This document shows, in pieces, positions 51,540 to 61,708 of a stretch of DNA of 64,000 nucleotides. Origin of the DNA: Rivihabitans pingtungensis (lineage in GTDB: Bacteria; Pseudomonadota; Gammaproteobacteria; Burkholderiales; Aquaspirillaceae); contig NZ_QJKI01000006.1 in assembly GCF_003201855.1 (NCBI RefSeq), positions 1 through 64,000 on the forward strand. The letters run 5' to 3'. Position 1 is the first letter of the stretch; every line of letters begins with the position of its first letter. A model generated the notes under the pieces. It made no database searches. It had not been told where the DNA came from and was given only the letters and a program-made list of their open reading frames with translations. A program made the translations under genes and the position numbers.

Positions 51540-51637
51540 CTGTCGTTCACAACATCTGCCTGACGTTGCTGTTTCCTGTCCTGTCTGCGGCCACACCGGG
51601 CCAGGAGCGCTGCGCTGGGTTGGGTGAGCGACTCTTA
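51540..51637. repeat. MITE-like intergenic repeat, copy E
   Basis: On the minus strand it begins TAAGAGTCGCTCACCCAACC at the GGDEF gene stop and continues CCAGCGCAGCGCTCCTGGCC, GGCCGCAGACAGG. It corresponds to the right half of copy A first. The far end is diverged. Confidence 0.8.
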
Positions 51638-53167
51638 GGGTGTGCCGCTGTGCGCTGTGGACGAAGCTTCTGCCGCCATGACCGCTACCCGATTACGGCC
51701 ATCGGCCTTGGCCTGATAGAGCGCGCGGTCGGCACGTTGCAGCAGACTTTCCAGTCCTTCGTCATTCGCGTCCAGCATGGCCACGCCAATGCTGACAGTG
51801 AATGATACCGGCGCATCGCCATCGTTGAGCGCGCGCACGCAGCTGGCGGCCAGGACGCGCACGCGCTCGGCCAGGGTTTGGGCGCCGGCCAGGTCGGTTT
51901 CCGGCAGGATGGCGGCAAATTCTTCGCCACCCAGGCGGCCGCCGTGATCTTGCTGGCGAATGGTGTCGCACAGCAGCCGCGCCATCACCTGAATCACCCG
52001 GTCACCCGTGGCGTGGCCCCAGCGGTCGTTGATGTGCTTGAAGTGATCAATATCCACCATCAGCACCGACAAGGGCCGCTGGTAGCGCCGCGCGCGCGCC
52101 ACTTCAGCGGCGCCGGTTTCCATCAGTTGCCGGCGATTGGCCACGCCGGTGAGCTCGTCGGTGATGGCCAGCCGGCGCATGGCTTCGCTGTGGCGCAGTA
52201 CGGTGAGGTGGGCGCGCAGAACCAGCACGGCCAAGACGCCCAGCACGGCAAAGCCAATCAAAAACTGCCAGCCACGGTGCCACCAGCCGGTCAGAATGCG
52301 GCTTTTGTCGAAACCCACCATGGCAATGAACGGAAAGCGTTCCAGTCGGCTCAGGCCAAAGATGCGCTCGCGATGGTCAAGGGGTGACGTGGCCCAGAAC
52401 ATGGTGGTGCGTTCCATCTGGACAAAAGGCGGATAGCCGGGCGGCGGCGAGGTGGGTTTACCCATGGCGGCGGGCAGCGGCGGGTTGCGTGCCAGTACGA
52501 TGCCATCGTTGTCAACAATGGCCATTAAATCATTGGGTTCCAGCGAGAAAGATTCAATCCAGCGCTGGGCATGGCCCAGATCCATCACTGCCATCACCCC
52601 GCCCAGCAGGCGGCCTTGATCGTCGCTGAGGGTGCGCGACATCAGCACCACCGGCTGACCGCTGGCCGAGCGTTCGGCGGGCATGTACTGAATGTGCAGC
52701 GGTTCGCTGAAATTCACCTGCCCACTGTCGCAAAAGCGCTGCTGGCTGCGAAAGCCCAGTAATTGCGGCCGCGATGCCACGGCGGTAAAGATGCAGTTGT
52801 GGTCAAACAACACCAGATCTTCCAGGCCGGATACGGTGGTCAGTTTTTCGTGCAACAGCTTGTGCAGTTGGCGCTGGCGGGCCTTGGCGTGATCTGCGGA
52901 CGGGTTTAAATCCTGCGTGGGGTCGATCCGGCCGGCAATATCGCGCAAGACATAATCTGCCGACAAAAAAGCATCGCCAAACACACTGCTGAGCAACTGG
53001 CTTTTATGCAGCGCCAGCCGGCCCATTTCATCCAGCGTGCGTGCCCGTTCGTGCAGAAAATCCAGCGCCAGCCAGCTGCCGAACAGGCCCAGAAACACCA
53101 GCGTGCCGGCGTACAGCGTCCAGCGGCGGCGTGTTGAGTGAGCAAGGTCGGAAGAAAAAATTGCCAT
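51635..53167 (-). CDS. Membrane diguanylate cyclase with periplasmic Cache-like sensor
   Basis: The 510-residue protein has membrane segments at about 17-36 and 300-320 flanking a periplasmic Cache-like domain, and a C-terminal GGDEF domain (about 335-500). The active-site motif is GGEEF (413-417), and the inhibitory-site motif RQQD (404-407) lies five residues before it. An active, product-inhibited cyclic di-GMP synthase is therefore likely. The ligand is unknown. Its stop is the first triplet of repeat copy E. Confidence 0.92.
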   Translation of the reverse strand: MAIFSSDLAHSTRRRWTLYAGTLVFLGLFGSWLALDFLHERARTLDEMGRLALHKSQLLSSVFGDAFLSADYVLRDIAGRIDPTQDLNPSADHAKARQRQLHKLLHEKLTTVSGLEDLVLFDHNCIFTAVASRPQLLGFRSQQRFCDSGQVNFSEPLHIQYMPAERSASGQPVVLMSRTLSDDQGRLLGGVMAVMDLGHAQRWIESFSLEPNDLMAIVDNDGIVLARNPPLPAAMGKPTSPPPGYPPFVQMERTTMFWATSPLDHRERIFGLSRLERFPFIAMVGFDKSRILTGWWHRGWQFLIGFAVLGVLAVLVLRAHLTVLRHSEAMRRLAITDELTGVANRRQLMETGAAEVARARRYQRPLSVLMVDIDHFKHINDRWGHATGDRVIQVMARLLCDTIRQQDHGGRLGGEEFAAILPETDLAGAQTLAERVRVLAASCVRALNDGDAPVSFTVSIGVAMLDANDEGLESLLQRADRALYQAKADGRNRVAVMAAEASSTAHSGTP

Positions 53168-53271
53168 GATGCCAGCTGGGGGTGAGTGCGGAGCAAGTCA
53201 GAAATTTGTCATGAACAGTGTACTGTGTCAGCCGGGGGATTTCGAGCACAGCATTTTGTTCACATATGAAA

Positions 53272-53293
53272 AACCCCGCCGGGTGGCGGGGTT
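53272..53293 (-). terminator. Rho-independent terminator of the ilv operon
   Basis: AACCCCGCC (53272-53280) pairs with GGCGGGGTT (53285-53293). The minus strand continues TTTTTCAT, which suits ilvC termination. Confidence 0.85.
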
Positions 53294-53319
53294 GTGGCAG
53301 ATGCCAGACAGCAGACAGA

Positions 53320-54417
<1,098 letters not shown>

Positions 54418-54909
54418 TCACACCTTGAGGATGCGTTCGCCGCGACCAATGCCGGATGCGCCGGTGCGGACCGTTTCCAGGATCACTGTGCGGTCCAGGG
54501 CGTCGATAAAGGCGTTGAGCTTGTCGCTCGTGCCGGTTAACTCGACAGTGTAGGTCTTTTCGGTCACGTCGATAATGCGGCCACGGAAAATATCCGTCAT
54601 CCGCTTCATTTCTTCGCGGTCCTTGCCGGCGGCGCGGACCTTGATCAGCATCATTTCGCGCTCGACGTGCTCGGATTCGTTCAGGTCGATCACCTTCACC
54701 ACTTCGATCAGCTTGTTCAGCTGCTTGGTGATCTGCTCGATCACCTCGTCCGAGCCGTGGGTGACGATGGTCATCCGCGACAGGGTCGGGTCTTCGGTGG
54801 TGGAGACGGTCAGCGAGTCAATGTTGTAGGCGCGCGCGGAAAACAGCCCGACCACGCGGGACAGCGCCCCGGCTTCGTTTTCAATCAGGATGGAAAGAAT
54901 GTGTCGCAT
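54418..54909 (-). CDS. ilvN: Acetolactate synthase small (regulatory) subunit
   Basis: The 163-residue protein begins with an ACT domain (RHILSILIENEAGALSRVVGLF, split after residue 12) and has a C-terminal regulatory domain. It binds valine and gives feedback control to the large subunit. It is often called ilvH or ilvN. It lies 15 bases after ilvI and 81 before ilvC. Confidence 0.95.
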   Translation of the reverse strand: MRHILSILIENEAGALSRVVGLFSARAYNIDSLTVSTTEDPTLSRMTIVTHGSDEVIEQITKQLNKLIEVVKVIDLNESEHVEREMMLIKVRAAGKDREEMKRMTDIFRGRIIDVTEKTYTVELTGTSDKLNAFIDALDRTVILETVRTGASGIGRGERILKV

Positions 54910-54924
54910 GGTGCCGTGTTCTTT

Positions 54925-56685
54925 TTAGCTCAGGTTGCCGTAGTCGCGGTCGTAGGGCGGAACGCCCAGCTGCAGATCGCGCATGTGCGGGGGCAGATCC
55001 ATCTGGTTCAGGCCCTTGCCATTGCCCACCATCGGGAAGACGTTGGCCTTCTGGTCGGTGAGGAAGTCGAGGAACACCAGGCGTTCTTTCAGCTTCATGG
55101 CTTCGCGCAGCGCCGGCTCGACGTCGGCCGGGCGCTCGATGCGCATGCCGACATGGCCATAGGCCTCGGCCAGCTTGACGAAGTCAGGCAGCGCGTCCAT
55201 GTAGGATTCGGAATAACGATTGCCGTAGAAGAATTCCTGCCACTGGCGCACCATGCCCAGATAACGGTTGTTCAGGTTCACGATCTTCACCGGCACATGG
55301 TACTGCTTGCAGGTGGAGAGTTCCTGAATATTCATCTGGATCGACGCTTCGCCGGTGATGCAGGCCACGGTGGCGTCCGGGTTGGCCAACTGCGCGCCCA
55401 TGGCGGCCGGCAGGCCAAAGCCCATGGTGCCCAGACCGCCGGAATTGATCCACTGCTTGGGGCGGTCGAACTTGTAATACTGGGCGGCAAACATCTGGTG
55501 CTGGCCGACGTCGGAGGTGACGATGGCGTCGCCACCCGTCACTTCCCACAGCTTTTGCACCACAAACTGCGGCTTGATGATGTCTTCCGGCTGGTCAAAC
55601 CATAGCGACTGCGGCGCGCGCCAGGCTTCCACCTGCGTCCACCAGTTGCCCAGCGCCTCGGCGTCCGGGCGCACATCGCCAGCCTTGAGCTGGGCGATCA
55701 TCTCGACCAGCACGTCCTTGACGTTGCCGACGATGGGGATGTCCACCTTCACGCGCTTGGCGATCGACGACGGGTCGATGTCGATGTGAATGATTTTTTT
55801 CGGCTGCGCCAGAAAGTGCGATGGCACGCTGATCACGCGGTCGTCAAAGCGCGCGCCGATGGCCACCAGCACATCACAGTACTGCATGGCCATATTGGCT
55901 TCGTAAGTGCCGTGCATGCCCAGCATGCCGACAAACTGCGGGTCGGTGCCCGGATAGGCGCCCAGACCCATCAGCGTGTTGGTGCACGGGGCGTTGATCA
56001 GGCGCACCAGCTCGCGCACTTCTTCGCTGGCGTTGGCCAGCACGGCGCCGCCGCCGACATACACAAACGGGCGCTTGGCCTCGCCCAGCAGGTTGACGGC
56101 TTTTTTGATCTGACCCGGATGGCCCTTGTTGATCGGCACATACGAGCGGATATTGACCGAATCCGGATACTGGAAGTCGGTCTTGGCGATGGTGACGTCC
56201 TTGGGGATGTCCACCACCACCGGGCCGGGACGGCCAGTGCTGGCGATGTAGAACGCCTTTTTCATGGTGGCAGCCAGGTCGTTGACGTCCTTGACCAGGA
56301 AGTTGTGCTTCACGCACGGGCGGGTGATGCCCACCATGTCCACTTCCTGGAAGGCGTCCAGGCCAATGGCCGGCGTGCCCACCTGACCGGAGATCACCAC
56401 CATCGGAATCGAATCCGAGTAGGCGGTGGCAATGCCGGTGACCGCATTGGTGGCGCCCGGACCGGAAGTCACCAGCGCCACGCCCACCTTGTTGCTGGAG
56501 CGCGAATACCCGTCAGCCGCGTGTACGGCCGCCTGTTCGTGACGCACCAACACATGTCTGAAGCTATCTTGCTGAAAGATAGCGTCATAGATTTCCAACA
56601 CCGCGCCGCCGGGGTAGCCGAAAACAAATTCGACGCCTTCCTCCTGCAAGCAGCGCACGACGATTTCCGCGCCCGAGATCTGCAT
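54925..56685 (-). CDS. ilvI: Acetolactate synthase large (catalytic) subunit
   Basis: This ThDP enzyme condenses pyruvate with pyruvate or 2-ketobutyrate. The 586-residue protein begins ISGAEIVVRCLQEEGVEFVFGYPGG and has the catalytic-glutamate region HEQAAVHAADGYSR and a FAD-binding middle domain. The ThDP motif reads GEASIQMN...NNRYLG (about 445-475) where most homologues have G-D/E-G-S. The single Gly-to-Ala change may be neutral. It is the first gene of the operon. Confidence 0.96.
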   Translation of the reverse strand: MQISGAEIVVRCLQEEGVEFVFGYPGGAVLEIYDAIFQQDSFRHVLVRHEQAAVHAADGYSRSSNKVGVALVTSGPGATNAVTGIATAYSDSIPMVVISGQVGTPAIGLDAFQEVDMVGITRPCVKHNFLVKDVNDLAATMKKAFYIASTGRPGPVVVDIPKDVTIAKTDFQYPDSVNIRSYVPINKGHPGQIKKAVNLLGEAKRPFVYVGGGAVLANASEEVRELVRLINAPCTNTLMGLGAYPGTDPQFVGMLGMHGTYEANMAMQYCDVLVAIGARFDDRVISVPSHFLAQPKKIIHIDIDPSSIAKRVKVDIPIVGNVKDVLVEMIAQLKAGDVRPDAEALGNWWTQVEAWRAPQSLWFDQPEDIIKPQFVVQKLWEVTGGDAIVTSDVGQHQMFAAQYYKFDRPKQWINSGGLGTMGFGLPAAMGAQLANPDATVACITGEASIQMNIQELSTCKQYHVPVKIVNLNNRYLGMVRQWQEFFYGNRYSESYMDALPDFVKLAEAYGHVGMRIERPADVEPALREAMKLKERLVFLDFLTDQKANVFPMVGNGKGLNQMDLPPHMRDLQLGVPPYDRDYGNLS

Positions 56686-56707
56686 AATGCCTCTTGAAGT
56701 CCTGCTA

Positions 56708-56761
56708 GTTCATGCCCTTGTAAAAAAATGAACTTATCTTATCCGGCAAAGCATGGTCAAG
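56708..56761 (-). promoter_or_regulatory. Putative ilv operon control region
   Basis: Minus-strand TTGACC (56756-56761) is a good -35, followed by GATAAG/ATAAGT as a weak -10 at 16-17 bases. AGTTCAT (56708-56714) and ATGAACT (56729-56735) form an inverted repeat between promoter and gene. No leader peptide rich in branched-chain codons fits in the roughly 70-base leader. Confidence 0.45.
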
Positions 56762-56886
56762 CCATTTGTTGGGCTGCAACATGGCGACATCCGACCCATT
56801 CGGCCCGCCCGCCCCGGCTACCGGCCCGGCGTGGCTTTTGATACCATGGCCGCTCGTAGCAAACCGGCAGAGCCCAGCGCGATTTC

Positions 56887-57474
56887 ATGGCCACCCCAAC
56901 CGAGATGACCACCTTCCTGGCGGAAGTGGAGCGCCGCGCGTTCAAGCAGGCCCTGTATGCCACCCACGATGAAGACCACGCACTGGACATCGTGCAGGAT
57001 GCCATGCTCAAGCTGGCTGACCGCTACGCCCACGCCCCCGCCGAAGAACTGCCGCTGCTGTTTCAGCGCATTCTGCAAAACACCATTCGTGACCACTACC
57101 GGCGCAGCCAGGTGCGCAACCGCTGGGTGAGCCTGTTTTCCCTGTTGCGCCCCAGCCATGGCGCCCATGTCGATGCCGATGGGGAACACGATGGCCTGGA
57201 CCCGGACGAACTGCTGGCCGGTGACGCCGACAGCCACCCCACCACCCCCGAAGACTGGCTGGCGCGCAAGCAATTGGCCGAACAACTGGACGCCGCGCTG
57301 GAAAATTTGCCTCTGCGTCAACGGCAAGCCTTCCTGCTGCGTTATTGGGAAGGAATGGACGTGGCCGACACTGCCGCCGCCATGGGCTGCTCGCAAGGCA
57401 GCGTGAAAACCCACTGCTCCCGCGCCACCCACGCCCTGGCGGCCTGGCTGTCGCGGCACGGCGTGACACTCTGA
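56887..57474 (+). CDS. ECF-type RNA polymerase sigma factor
   Basis: The 195-residue sigma-70-family protein has region 2 (about 15-80: FKQALYATHDEDHALDIVQD and HYRRSQVRN) and region 4 (about 130-190: ALENLPLRQRQAFLLRYWEG, then SQGSVKTHCSRATHAL). A charged insert rich in Asp/His/Gly (about 92-120) separates them. It resembles RpoE-like sigma factors. The next gene starts 5 bases downstream and encodes a one-helix membrane protein that could be its anti-sigma partner. Confidence 0.88.
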   Translation: MATPTEMTTFLAEVERRAFKQALYATHDEDHALDIVQDAMLKLADRYAHAPAEELPLLFQRILQNTIRDHYRRSQVRNRWVSLFSLLRPSHGAHVDADGEHDGLDPDELLAGDADSHPTTPEDWLARKQLAEQLDAALENLPLRQRQAFLLRYWEGMDVADTAAAMGCSQGSVKTHCSRATHALAAWLSRHGVTL

Positions 57475-57479
57475 CCATC

Positions 57480-57833
57480 ATGAAATACGACGCTCTTCAA
57501 CGCCTACTGGTTGAACACCTGAATTCGCGCCCCGTGCCGCCGCATGCTGCCGCCCGGCTGGCGCGTGTACGCGCCGCCGCGCTGGCCCGCCATGCCCAGC
57601 GCCAGCGCCAGCGTGTGCGCCTGCCTGAAGCGCTGGGCCGCTGGCTGACCGCACACAATGCCGCCGCCCGGCGCAGCGCCTGGGCCATGGCCATGGTCAC
57701 CGCACTGTCGGTCGGCTATCTGGGCTGGGCCGAATGGCGCACCCCCAGCGAGGCCGATGTGGACATTGCCCTGCTCACCAGCGATTTGCCGGTAGAAGCC
57801 TACCTGCACCCCAACTTCACCCGAGATCTGTAA
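57480..57833 (+). CDS. DUF3619-like single-pass membrane protein, candidate anti-sigma factor
   Basis: The 117-residue protein has an arginine-rich cytoplasmic N-terminal part (about 1-60), one membrane segment (about 66-84, WAMAMVTALSVGYLGWA) and a short periplasmic tail ending LPVEAYLHPNF. It fits DUF3619 by length and context. The N-in one-helix topology next to a sigma gene is that of many anti-sigma factors, but no zinc-binding motif is seen. Confidence 0.72.
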   Translation: MKYDALQRLLVEHLNSRPVPPHAAARLARVRAAALARHAQRQRQRVRLPEALGRWLTAHNAAARRSAWAMAMVTALSVGYLGWAEWRTPSEADVDIALLTSDLPVEAYLHPNFTRDL

Positions 57834-57836
57834 GCC

Positions 57837-58418
57837 ATGCGCTGGCGCTTGCTTGTTTGCCCTTGCCGTTTTGCTGTCAGCCTGGCGTGTGCAAGCCTGG
57901 CGCTGAGCGCGGCGCATGCGGGGCCAGCCGTGGCGCAGCCGCCAGCGCCAGCCGCCAGCCCCGCGGCCACGCCAGCCGCCAAGCCCGCACCAGCGGGGCC
58001 GCTGTGGCACGAGCTCACCGCCCAGCAACGCCAGATTCTGGCGCCAGTGATCAACGAATGGAACGGCTTTTCCAAGCACAAAAAACAACGGCTGATTAAT
58101 ATTGCCAAGCGCTACCCGGACATGAGCGCTGACGAGCAAGCCAAAATCCAGGCCCGGTTGCCGCACTGGCTGGAGTTGCCGCAAACCTCGCGCGATGAAG
58201 CGCGCGTCAACATGAAAAAGCTGCTGCAACTGCCGCCGGATGAGCGCAAGCGCACCGAAGAAAAACTGCGCGCCAAACTGACGCCGCCGCCAACCGTCGC
58301 CCCACTGGCGGCCACGCCTGTCACGGCTGCGCCCGCCTCCACGCCGGCCGCCCCCGCCGCCCTGGTGAGCTCTCCGCCCGTCTCCCCCCCAGCCGAAGCG
58401 GCAAAACCGCTACAATAA
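57837..58418 (+). CDS. DUF3106-like exported protein
   Basis: The 193-residue protein has an N-terminal signal peptide (about 1-28, ending AHAG), a Pro/Ala linker and a conserved core (about 53-150). The core has WHELTAQQRQILAPV, KKQRLINIAKRYP and repeated L-P-x-x-E/DER-type motifs; the C-terminal tail is Pro/Ala-rich. It matches DUF3106; function unknown. It starts 3 bases after the DUF3619 stop, so co-translation is likely. Confidence 0.75.
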   Translation: MRWRLLVCPCRFAVSLACASLALSAAHAGPAVAQPPAPAASPAATPAAKPAPAGPLWHELTAQQRQILAPVINEWNGFSKHKKQRLINIAKRYPDMSADEQAKIQARLPHWLELPQTSRDEARVNMKKLLQLPPDERKRTEEKLRAKLTPPPTVAPLAATPVTAAPASTPAAPAALVSSPPVSPPAEAAKPLQ

Positions 58419-58445
58419 GCCGTTTCGACTTCGCCCGACTCGGTC

Positions 58446-58955
58446 ATGACCCCATTCACGCTTGCCGGCAAACTGCGCCGGCTGGGCAGCCTGCTCTACG
58501 AAGCCCTGCTGCTGGCCGCCCTGCTGCTGGCCGCCGCCGCGCTGTTTCAACCGCTGTTTGCCTGGCTGGGCCAAGCGGCCTGGCTGCATGCGCTATTCCG
58601 GCTTTATCTGTTGGCCGTGCTGTATTTTTACTGCGACTGGTCCTGGCGGCGCGGTGGGCAAACCCTGGCGATGAAAACCTGGAAAATCCGCCTGGCCCGC
58701 GCCGACGGCCAAGCGCTGGACCGCCGCAGCGCCGCCCTGCGCTTTGCCGTGCTGGCCGCCCTGCTGATTGGCTTTCCGGCGCTGTCCTACCTGGCCTGGG
58801 GCCGCGTGCTGGCGCCCAAACAAGCCGGCATCGTCGCCGCCCTGTGGCTGCTGCTGCCCTACGGCTGGGCCTGGCTCGACCCGGACGGCCAATTCCTGCA
58901 CGACCGCCTGGCCAAAACCCGGCTGATTCTGGCTCCACCGCGCAAGGCGGGGTGA
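58446..58955 (+). CDS. RDD-family membrane protein
   Basis: The 169-residue protein has the RDD layout: RRLGSLLYEALLLAALLL (about 9-26) opening the first membrane helix, a second helix near 45-65, the WSWRRGGQTLAMKTWKIRL block (about 65-83) and further hydrophobic segments. The C-terminal DPDGQFLHDRLAKTRL motif fits the family. Some RDD proteins are cation antiporters; the role here is unknown. It ends the sigma-factor operon. Confidence 0.85.
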   Translation: MTPFTLAGKLRRLGSLLYEALLLAALLLAAAALFQPLFAWLGQAAWLHALFRLYLLAVLYFYCDWSWRRGGQTLAMKTWKIRLARADGQALDRRSAALRFAVLAALLIGFPALSYLAWGRVLAPKQAGIVAALWLLLPYGWAWLDPDGQFLHDRLAKTRLILAPPRKAG

Positions 58956-58971
58956 TAGCGCGGTGATGAAA

Positions 58972-59007
58972 CAGGCCACGCCGTCGCCGGCGTGGCCTGT
59001 ATTTTTC
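58972..59007 (+). terminator. Rho-independent terminator of the sigma-factor operon
   Basis: AGGCCACGCCG (58973-58983) pairs exactly with CGGCGTGGCCT (58988-58998) around TCGC, followed by GTATTTTT. Confidence 0.85.
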
Positions 59008-59063
59008 CCTCTGGCTATCACGGGCAGCGCGTTTCAGCTTACCACCCGTCACCTCACCCTACC

Positions 59064-61616
59064 TCAACTCACCTCCGCCACCCGCTTGGCGATATGCGCC
59101 AGGGCTTCTTCCACCTGATCGACCAGGATCAGGCACAAATCACCCGGATTCAGTTGGGCCAGCGCGCGGTCGATGGCGTTGAATTCGCCCTGGATTTCTT
59201 CGCTGTGGCGGGTGCGCGGGGCGTCTTGCAGGCCTTGGCGCAGCAGGGCGAGCACTTCGCCGTCGGCGCGGCCGCGTTGGCAGGCGTCCTGGTAGAGGAT
59301 CACCGAATCAAACGCTGCGCCGAGGATGCGGGTTTGGTCGCGGATGTCTTGGTCGCGGCGGTCGCCGGCGCCGCTGATCACCACGCTGCGGCGTTCGCTG
59401 GGCAGGTTGTCGATGGCTTGCACCAGGGCCAGCATGGCGTCCGGGTTGTGGCCGTAGTCGGCGATGACCATCGCGCCCTGGTAGTTAAAGGTGTTGAAGC
59501 GGCCCGGCGCGGTGGCGGCGTCGTTGATGAACGAGGCCAGGCCGGCGTGCACCACTGGCCATTCCAGGCCCAGCGCCCAGGCGGCGGCGACGGCGGCCAT
59601 GGCGTTTTCCACCTGAAAACCAATGCGTCCGCCCTGGGTGAGTGGGATTTCGGTCAGGGCGATGCGGTGGCGCATTTCGCCCTGAGCGGCGACGATCTGG
59701 CCGTCTTCCAGATAGACAATGCGGTGGCCCTGGGCGCGGTGGGTGGCCATCACCGGGTGGTTGCGGTCGCGGGCAAAGAAGGTCACGCCGCCGGGGCAGC
59801 TGGCGGCCATCGCCACCACGCTGGGGTCGGCGGCGTTGAGCACGGCCATGCCGCTGGGGGCGACATTTTGCACAATCACCCGCTTGACCACGGCCAGGTC
59901 TTCCACCGTGGTGATGTAGTTCAGGCCCAGGTGGTCGCCAGCACCGATATTGGTGACCACGGCCACATCGCAGCGGTCAAAGGCCAGGCCTTCGCGCAGC
60001 ACGCCGCCACGGGCGGTTTCGAATACGGCGGCGTCCACTTCCGGGTGCATCAGCACGCTGCGCGCGCTGCGCGGGCCAGAGCAATCGCCGGTGTCGATGC
60101 GGCGGCGCTGGATATACACGCCGTCGGAGTTGGTCATGCCCACGCGCAGGCCCTTGCTGCCCAAGAGATGGGCGATCAGGCGCACGGTGGTGGTTTTGCC
60201 ATTGGTGCCGGCCACCGCCACCACCGGGATGCGGCCGTTGTCGTGCGCCGGGTACATGGTGTTGATGATGGCTTCGCCGACGGCGCGGCCCTTGCCGAAC
60301 GACGGCGCCAGGTGCATGCGCAGGCCGGGGGCGGCGTTGACTTCGACAATGCCGCCGCCTTGTTCTTCCAGCGGTTTCAGCACGGTTTCGCAAATCACGT
60401 CCACGCCGCAGATGTCCAGGCCGACCATGCGCGCGGCGGCCACCGCGCGGGCGGCGACTTCCGGGTGCACGTCGTCGGTGACGTCGGTGGCGCTGCCGCC
60501 CGTGCTCAGGTTGGCGTTGTTGCGCAACACCACGCGCTGGCCCTTGGCCGGCACGGTGTCGGCGTGCAGTTTTTGCCGGGCCAGGGTGGCCAGGGCGATG
60601 TCGTCAAAGCGGATTTTGGTCAGCGAGGTGGCGTGGCCGTCGCTGCGCAGCGGGTCGCGGTTGACGATGTCCACCAGCTCGCGGATGGTGTGCACGCCAT
60701 CGCCAATTACCTGCGGCGGGTCGCGGCGGGCGGCGGCCACCAGTTGGTGGCCGATCACCAGCAGGCGGTAATCGTGGCCGGGCAGGTAGCGCTCGACCAT
60801 CACATCATCGCGAAACTCCACCGCCACGGCGTAGGCGGCCATGATTTCTTCGCGGCTGGACAGATTCACCGCCACGCCCTTGCCCTGGTTGCCGTCGCGC
60901 GGCTTGACCACTACCGGCCCGCCCAGCTCGCAGGCGGCGGCCCAGGCGTCTTCGGCGTCGCTGACCGAGCGGCCATTGGGCACCGGCACGCCAGCGGACT
61001 CCAGCAGCATCTTGGTGAGTTCTTTATCCTGGGCGATGGATTCGGCAATGGCGCTGGTGCGGCTGGTTTCGGCTGCCTGAATGCGCTGCTGGCGGCTGCC
61101 CCAGCCAAATTGCACCAGGCTGCCGTCGGTCAGCCGGCGGAAAGGAATGCCGCGCGCCACGGCGGCGTCGACAATCGCGCCAGTGCTCGGCCCCAGGCGC
61201 ACGTCTTCGTCCAGCTCGCGCAGTTGGGCCAGCGCGGCGTCCAGCTCAAACGGCGCGTCGTTCATCGCCGCTTCGCACAGCTGGCAGGCCAGGTCAAACG
61301 CCAGGCGGCCGACGGCTTCTTCGCTGTATTCCACCACCACTTGATAGATGCCGGGTTCGACGGTTTCCGTGGTGCGGCTGAAAGTCACCGGGCAGCCGGC
61401 TTGCGCTTGCAGCGCCAGGGCGGCGGCCTCCAGCGCGCTGGCCAGCGAGCGGCCGATTTCGCCAATGGCCGGAAAGCGCGCGCGCAGCGCGGCTTCAAAG
61501 CCGGCGCGCTCGTCAATGGCGCATTCTGCCGGGGTGCACGACACCACGGCTTCGATGGCGGTGTGTCGGCTCCACAGATTGGGGCCGCGCAGGGCGCGGA
61601 TGCGGGAAACGTCCAT
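59064..61616 (-). CDS. cphA: Cyanophycin synthetase
   Basis: CphA polymerises aspartate and arginine into the nitrogen reserve cyanophycin. The 850-residue protein has an N-terminal domain (1-160), an ATP-grasp domain (about 195-430) with VVVKPRDGNQGKGV, and a Mur-ligase-like domain with P-loop AGTNGKTT (469-476). VVTNIGAGDHLG, DYGHNPDAM and the GDRRDQDI motif are also intact. Length is close to the usual 870 or so. The start at 61616 (MDVSRIRALRGPNLW) fits the family. It lies 92 bases downstream of a paralogue on the same strand. Confidence 0.95.
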   Translation of the reverse strand: MDVSRIRALRGPNLWSRHTAIEAVVSCTPAECAIDERAGFEAALRARFPAIGEIGRSLASALEAAALALQAQAGCPVTFSRTTETVEPGIYQVVVEYSEEAVGRLAFDLACQLCEAAMNDAPFELDAALAQLRELDEDVRLGPSTGAIVDAAVARGIPFRRLTDGSLVQFGWGSRQQRIQAAETSRTSAIAESIAQDKELTKMLLESAGVPVPNGRSVSDAEDAWAAACELGGPVVVKPRDGNQGKGVAVNLSSREEIMAAYAVAVEFRDDVMVERYLPGHDYRLLVIGHQLVAAARRDPPQVIGDGVHTIRELVDIVNRDPLRSDGHATSLTKIRFDDIALATLARQKLHADTVPAKGQRVVLRNNANLSTGGSATDVTDDVHPEVAARAVAAARMVGLDICGVDVICETVLKPLEEQGGGIVEVNAAPGLRMHLAPSFGKGRAVGEAIINTMYPAHDNGRIPVVAVAGTNGKTTTVRLIAHLLGSKGLRVGMTNSDGVYIQRRRIDTGDCSGPRSARSVLMHPEVDAAVFETARGGVLREGLAFDRCDVAVVTNIGAGDHLGLNYITTVEDLAVVKRVIVQNVAPSGMAVLNAADPSVVAMAASCPGGVTFFARDRNHPVMATHRAQGHRIVYLEDGQIVAAQGEMRHRIALTEIPLTQGGRIGFQVENAMAAVAAAWALGLEWPVVHAGLASFINDAATAPGRFNTFNYQGAMVIADYGHNPDAMLALVQAIDNLPSERRSVVISGAGDRRDQDIRDQTRILGAAFDSVILYQDACQRGRADGEVLALLRQGLQDAPRTRHSEEIQGEFNAIDRALAQLNPGDLCLILVDQVEEALAHIAKRVAEVS

Positions 61617-61708
61617 AGCTTGAGAATGTTCCTTGATGCCCGGTGGTCCCACCGCATGCGGCGGGCAACCGTTATTGTTTGTCTGGTGTTGTGTCTCGGT
61701 CTGATGCC

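Noticed and set aside
56686..56886. Attenuator with leader peptide before ilvI
   Set aside because: The leader is short and no small open frame rich in Leu, Val or Ile followed by a terminator hairpin is present.
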